From Poronia punctata (taxonomy: Eukaryota; Ascomycota; Sordariomycetes; Xylariales; Xylariaceae): DNA of 64,000 bases. The stretch's first letter is position 1. Each line of letters starts with the position of its first letter. The position numbers were made by a program, and so were the translations under genes. The stretch lies in the NCBI GenBank assembly GCA_022579005.1, contig MU401484.1:202347-266346 (forward strand), written 5' to 3'. This document shows, in pieces, positions 59,049 to 64,000 of the stretch. Under the pieces are notes generated by a model. It was given only the letters and a program-made list of their open reading frames with translations. It ran no database searches and was not told where the DNA came from.

Positions 59049-59100
59049 TATAATATATATATATATAGGTTCGAACGAAATACGTGTGTGTGTGTGTGTG
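59049..59100. repeat. (TA)n and (GT)n dinucleotide runs
   Basis: A TA run (about 59049-59067) is followed after 16 bases by a GT run (about 59084-59100). Confidence 0.9.
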
Positions 59101-62100
59101 ACAACGTTACGCTGCGCAACTCATAAATTGTACAGGTATGTAGTCAACAACGCAATTCAAGAGTAGTAATGACGATTTGGCAAGCTAAAACCTACATTTA
59201 CAAACAAAAACGGCTGTCAATAAATCACCTGATCAATTACCTAAACCTACCTGTCCCGGCCTAATTTTTTGGGCGGCCTAAACCTCACGATAGGAAAGTG
59301 TTGTACTTAACCTAACTTAATCATTGTATATACTTCTAACTCCACAAGAGTCACGAGTAGGGAGGTTTTCCGGACTAGACGGCATAGGAAGTGAGTGTTA
59401 GGTTAGGTAGAAAGAAGATGGTTGGCTTGAGGGGGGCAAAACAGATTCCGTAAGAAGATTATTCGAAACGGGTTTTGATGATCACCTATCCACAAACCCC
59501 AAACGACAAGTGGCAGGAGGCGTGGGAGTTCCTTTTAGTGTGGGAAGAACCGGTGCGAAAGCAAAAGATGGTGATGGTGATGATGATGATGATGACAGCC
59601 TCTATTTTTATTTTTGGTTAGTTCATGATGATGGATGATGGACAGGAAGGAAGGCAGGATGGATGGGGTTCGTAAACTGGGTCGCGGTCAAGCGGCGGAG
59701 CTTTTTGGTTAATAAAAAACAATGATTAAAACGTTTTGTCTTGGCCCGGACGATCGTTTGCCTTTACATTCTTGTGCTTTATTGATTTGATTGAGGGGTT
59801 GGTTGGCAGAAAGGTAGTAATTTGTAATCTTTGTTTGTTACGGCATGTAACCAGTACTACCTACCGTTGATGGTGGACGACGAGGTCTTTGGCCAAATAC
59901 TTCCGCCCCTAGAGGATTGAATCAGAGGTAGAACATGTGCAGTTCCGCCTGATATCTGTTAAGGTTAGGTAGGTACGTGTAGATACGTAGCGGAATCCGA
60001 GGTCCGCGGGTAGGTTTCTTCCATATTCTTCGCAACGTGCGGTCGCGGATAGTCCCCTGTGTAGTACCCATTTAGACTTACCTTCATTCTACAGTACGAT
60101 AAGAGCACGTAAGTTGTAATATATGGCCCGACGCGTTGCTTCGCCTTCTTTTTACGAGTATGTAGCAGTCCATCTGTCCCCATGCAGTCAACGGTGAAAC
60201 ACTGGAAGAAAGTAAAGTATCTAAACATCTTAGCTTACATTTAGAATTGGAGAATTAATAGCAAGAAATGGAGAAATAGGTAAGTAGGCAAGAAAAAAGT
60301 GTCAGGTCTAGCCCACCTGTAAATGATCCTGACGTAAGACTAAGCACTTTTTTGCCTTGAAGTAGGTACATATCAAATGGAACGGCGGGGGAAAGGGGGT
60401 GTTGTGTGCCTTCTCCGGGCCGGGGAATAAAAGGCAAGGTGCGAGGCAGAGGGAGGGAGGTCATTTTCGTGATCATGAATCGATGAGGAATGATGTTCCC
60501 TCATAACCCACCTGCTTGGACTTGCTTTCCTTGTAAATAAAATGTGGGTGGTGGTTGTATATGGCTCAGCGGACGGATTGAGTGGCTAGAAACTCAAACT
60601 TATCTCGTTTCCTTGCAAGGGAAAACGAAAACAGTCACGATAGTGCAGTCACAAAAAAAAAAACGGGCCATGAAACCCGATATTAGAGGTAGATAGAAAG
60701 CGGGAATTCCCCCGTGGTGAAAAACATTTGATGTACTGGACCGTCGGACATGCTAATCTCGGCGGGTGGCGGGCTGAATAGGGGCCTATCTGTACTGGCA
60801 GAAACACCGAAGTCCCTCGCTAGGCCAGCCCAGAGGCAGGTAGCAATTGCTTTCTCATCAAGCGGGTCCATCGCATCTGTCCAAGTTCAGGTCTGATGCT
60901 TGTTCGAGACCTCTTTTCACCTCTTATTGGTAAATGTGTTGCAGAATTCATGAGACTATAGTATTACATACATCATACGACCTAACAGACACAACATGCA
61001 CCTAGCACGAGTCGACTCCTGTTACCTAGTGCAGAATAGGATTTGGCACGGCAAATTCAGCCACGGCCAAACCGGCTGAGCCTAGGGGAGGTGGACGTCC
61101 TAAAAGTTAGGACAGGCGCTGGGACAGGCATTATTTTACCAAGTACTAACCTACTCGTATGAGACTAATATGGGTACTTGGCTGCTTGGGTAATGTAGGT
61201 ACACACGAGTCTGCAATTTGGATCGTGACCCTCCATACAACGCATTTGATTGGTTGCTAGACTCACGCGGAAGTTCATCGCCAAACCGGGTCCAGGAGGG
61301 TCGTGCCTGTCTCCATGCAGTACGTGTATACCTACATCGCTGCGGCAACTGGGGGGCTTATTACCTTACCATCATTACGAAATATGGCGAAGCTCCGAAC
61401 CGATATATTACGAGTAGGTAGATAGATTACCTGGACATTTTACAAATATATCCTGTGCTAATCCCAGGGCTAGCGTAGCGGCGCGTCTGACTTTTTTCGA
61501 ATCGCTTGCCTTTCCGTATCATGCGTGCGTGTGCCTCGGACAGGGAGAGGCGGCTTGGTTTTGGCCATATCCATTTATATCGGCCAGAGCGGCGTTGGGG
61601 GCCATAATAGGCAAACCTAGATGCTCGTGCCGGAATATCTGTCAGCTTATTTTTTTTACCCTTTGCCAGACGTAGATAACATTTTCCCACCGGTGGGATC
61701 CATAATTTGTTTTCTCTTTCCGTCCGAAAGCCAATGTTGCTTGCTTGCTTCCTTCCTTCCGCCTGTTTAGATTGCGACTCAACCTAACTCAACCTAGTCA
61801 GTCGTGCCACACTTTGCGGATTGTGGAAGCTGCTAAAGCACCATCACGCTGCGGATCACGCCGAGTATGTGGTGCCTCGGATACGTCCAGGTTACGCGTT
61901 TGAACCATGCGGTGATAGTCGCCAGGCTGCCGCAACGCTTACAATCCCGGTGATATATTGACTCGCTCTCGTACTCATTATTTATCGTCCTCTGGAGGAA
62001 AGGAGAGCTAGAAATACATCGACCCCGCAGCCCCATAGTGCCCGACGAGCCCTGTTATATGTAAGTAGTTCCAGTGTCGTATGTCTGCCTGTTACTTAGT

Positions 62101-62189
62101 ACAAGTGTATTATATATGTAAGACCATATGTAAAGAAAGATATATAAGTACTTACTATGTACTTATAAAAACTATGGCTTAGAGCAGTC

Positions 62190-64000
62190 TTAGAAGCGAT
62201 CTTTTTTTTTTTTAAGTAATAGTTTATATATAAAACACTACTTTAAATATTACAATAGTTATACTTAACTAATTGCTTAAGTATTAAAGCTATATATTAA
62301 ATTTTACTTTAATAATTTTATTACTTTTTTTTATAGTTACTTATAATTAAAAAAAATGTTTTATTTTTATTTAAGTGCTAAAAAAAACAATAAGAAATTA
62401 TTTTTTATTTAAGTTTAAAACACTAATAATTTATATTAAGTTTAAAAAAATGCTTAAAATCTTTATTAAAAACAAAAATTGCATTATTAAGTAATAAAAA
62501 ACAAAATTTAATAACTTAAAAACCTTTTAAAAAAAATTTAAAAAACTAAATTAAAATAAAAGCTATAAGCAATACTTATAAATTATAAACTTTAACTTAT
62601 AATAAGCTATAATATTAATTTGCTACTAATTAATAAAATTATGCCTTATAATAATTAATTTACTTATAAAATAAGTATAAACTAAAAGCAAAGCTTTAAT
62701 AAAGCTATTTAAAATATTAAAAAAGTAAATTTTAGTAAAATTATAAAGTTTATTTATTTAAAGCTAAATATAAACTTTATATATTTTTAATAAGTTAAAT
62801 AAAAAAAAAAATAAAATTAACTTATTAATTAAATACTTAAAAATTATAAACAAATTAATAAAAAATATTATATACTTAATATTAAATAAAACAAAAATAT
62901 AAAAATGTATTTTAATTTAAACTTGCTACTATTTTAAACTAAAAATAAGTTTAACTTACTAATAATTAAAATTACTTTTTATTATAAATTAAAATATTAA
63001 TTTATTAATTTAATATACTAAAAGCGTTTATATAAAACTAATTTAAAAACTATAATTAAAAACTATAAAAAAATTTATAATTATTTAATTATTAACTTAA
63101 ATTATTAAAAAGTTAATATATAAAACAATTAAATAAAAATTAAACTTAGTTATATTAGCAAAAATTAACTAATTTATTAAAAAAAAAGATAATTAACTAT
63201 TATAGTAATAAATTGCTATAAAAAAAAGTTAATATAGTTAATATAGCAGTAAAAAAATAAAAATTAATAAATTATAAAAAAAAAAAAAACTTACTTTTAA
63301 AACCTTTTTAAAATTTTAATAAAAACTATATAATTTAAAGTTAAATTAAAATTAAAAATTTAATTTTAGTTAAAAAAGTAATCTTTTTAATAATTAAAAA
63401 TTAAAAAAAAATAAACATTTATTTAAAAATTAAAATTTAAAAAAACAAAATTAACATAAAAAAAAACTAAAATTAAATTAAATCTTATTTAATTTTAATT
63501 AAAATTTAAACTTTACTTTAAAAAAAATTTAATACTATGCTTATAAAAAAAATAAGCATTATGCTAACAAATATTTAAATTATTAAAAAAATAAAAATAA
63601 AAAAAAGATTTAAAAAATAACTTTTAATAAAAAAATAAAAGAAAAAAAAAAACTATAAGCAAATAAATTAATGTTTTTTATTTTAAAAAAACTTTAATTT
63701 AATTAAAAAAACTATAAAGCAGCTTAGTTAAAAGCTAAGTAACTAAGCTGCTAAATTAAAGCATATTTTTACTTACTTTATAATAGTTTTATACTTTATG
63801 CACTATTTTTTTTTATTAACAAAATTAAATAAAAAAATTTAAATATATACTAATTTAAATTTTTATACTAAATGCAACTATATTAATTACTTATTTATAA
63901 TTAAATATAAACTTTAACTTGCTTTAATAAAAATACTTAAATTATAAAATATATTATAAAGTTTATTAAAAACATATAAAGCATATTAAGTACTATTTAA
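62190..64000. other. Extremely AT-rich block, probably RIP-mutated repeat
   Basis: Composition changes abruptly near 62,190. From there to the window end the sequence is almost only A and T, with TA, TTAA and poly-A/T runs. CG dinucleotides are nearly absent; I noticed one, near 63,025. Remaining G and C sit mostly in GC, AAGC or GCTT contexts. There is no open frame of useful length. Sharp AT-rich isochores without genes are typical of transposon tracts degraded by RIP in Pezizomycotina, and also of centromeric or subtelomeric DNA. The original repeat cannot be recognised. The block continues past the window. Confidence 0.8.
63718..63752. repeat. Perfect 13-bp inverted repeat in the AT-rich block
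   Basis: Bases 63718-63730 are the exact reverse complement of 63740-63752, separated by 9 bases. The arms keep an unusually high number of G and C for this region (AGCAGCTTAGTTA). Confidence 0.85.

Larger units (their letters stand above)
56680..62189. other. 5.5-kb gene-poor region with microsatellites
   Basis: No supported gene. Frames are short (under 130 codons), often repeat-derived, and carry no motifs. Simple repeats are dense between 58,150 and 59,650. TACTCGTA/TACGAGTA octamers occur at 58752, 60153, 61152 and 61409. The composition is ordinary until about 62,090, where AT content rises before the AT-rich block. Confidence 0.45.

Noticed and set aside
1..64000. tRNA or rRNA genes
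   Set aside because: I looked for tRNA B-box-like words (for example near 24634, 37550 and 59067) but found no matching A-box, acceptor stem or anticodon arm. No rRNA-like blocks were seen. A covariance-model search would be needed to exclude them.

Overview
The window looks like genomic DNA of a filamentous ascomycete (Pezizomycotina, most likely a Sordariomycete). The genes are interrupted by short introns of about 50-100 nt with GTAAGT-like donors, CTAAC/CTGAC-like branch sites and YAG acceptors. The protein families are those of filamentous fungi: GPI-anchored Thr-rich wall protein, S10 carboxypeptidase, pepP-type aminopeptidase, DUF6536, Ybp-type protein, GH5_5, Mid2-like surface protein. 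The last 1.8 kb is an extremely AT-rich block of the kind left by repeat-induced point mutation (RIP). All calls come from reading the sequence; no database search was run.

Layout. 1-10,081 has no convincing gene but holds a well-preserved 467-bp inverted-repeat element (2101-2567) with a 6-bp target-site duplication and an internal 23-bp tandem repeat. 10,082-16,568 (+) carries a six-exon GPI-type Thr-rich surface protein and a four-exon secreted serine carboxypeptidase. 16,960-18,998 (-) is a pepP-type Xaa-Pro aminopeptidase with an open N-terminal extension. 20,378-23,836 (+) is a large intronless sterol-glucosyltransferase-like protein. 25,672-28,954 (+) holds a PAN-domain membrane protein and an LCM-type methyltransferase. 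29,131-40,191 (-) holds, in order, a secreted CMLE-like beta-propeller, a Ybp1/Ybp2-type protein, a short-chain dehydrogenase with a mitochondrial-type leader, and a GPI-type GH5 protein that has lost its catalytic nucleophile. 41,973-43,180 (-) is an MRH/mannose-6-phosphate-receptor-like sorting receptor. 45,203-46,165 (+) is a Mid2-like surface protein.

A 10-N gap flanked by poly-G and poly-C (46,396-46,573) sits just before a decayed SAM-methyltransferase (46,637-47,265). Then follow a five-exon DUF6536 membrane protein (-), a divergent small multi-pass membrane protein (+), an AAA ATPase (+) and a GNAT acetyltransferase (-, 55,840-56,679). 56,680-62,190 is gene-poor and rich in microsatellites. 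62,190-64,000 is the AT-rich block.

There is no obvious single pathway or biosynthetic cluster. The recurring theme is the cell surface and secretory system: two GPI-type proteins, two further single-pass surface proteins, a secreted peptidase, a secreted propeller and a sorting receptor. Exon structures were built by hand from splice signals, reading-frame continuity and recalled family motifs. Every multi-exon model given here keeps the frame from start to stop.
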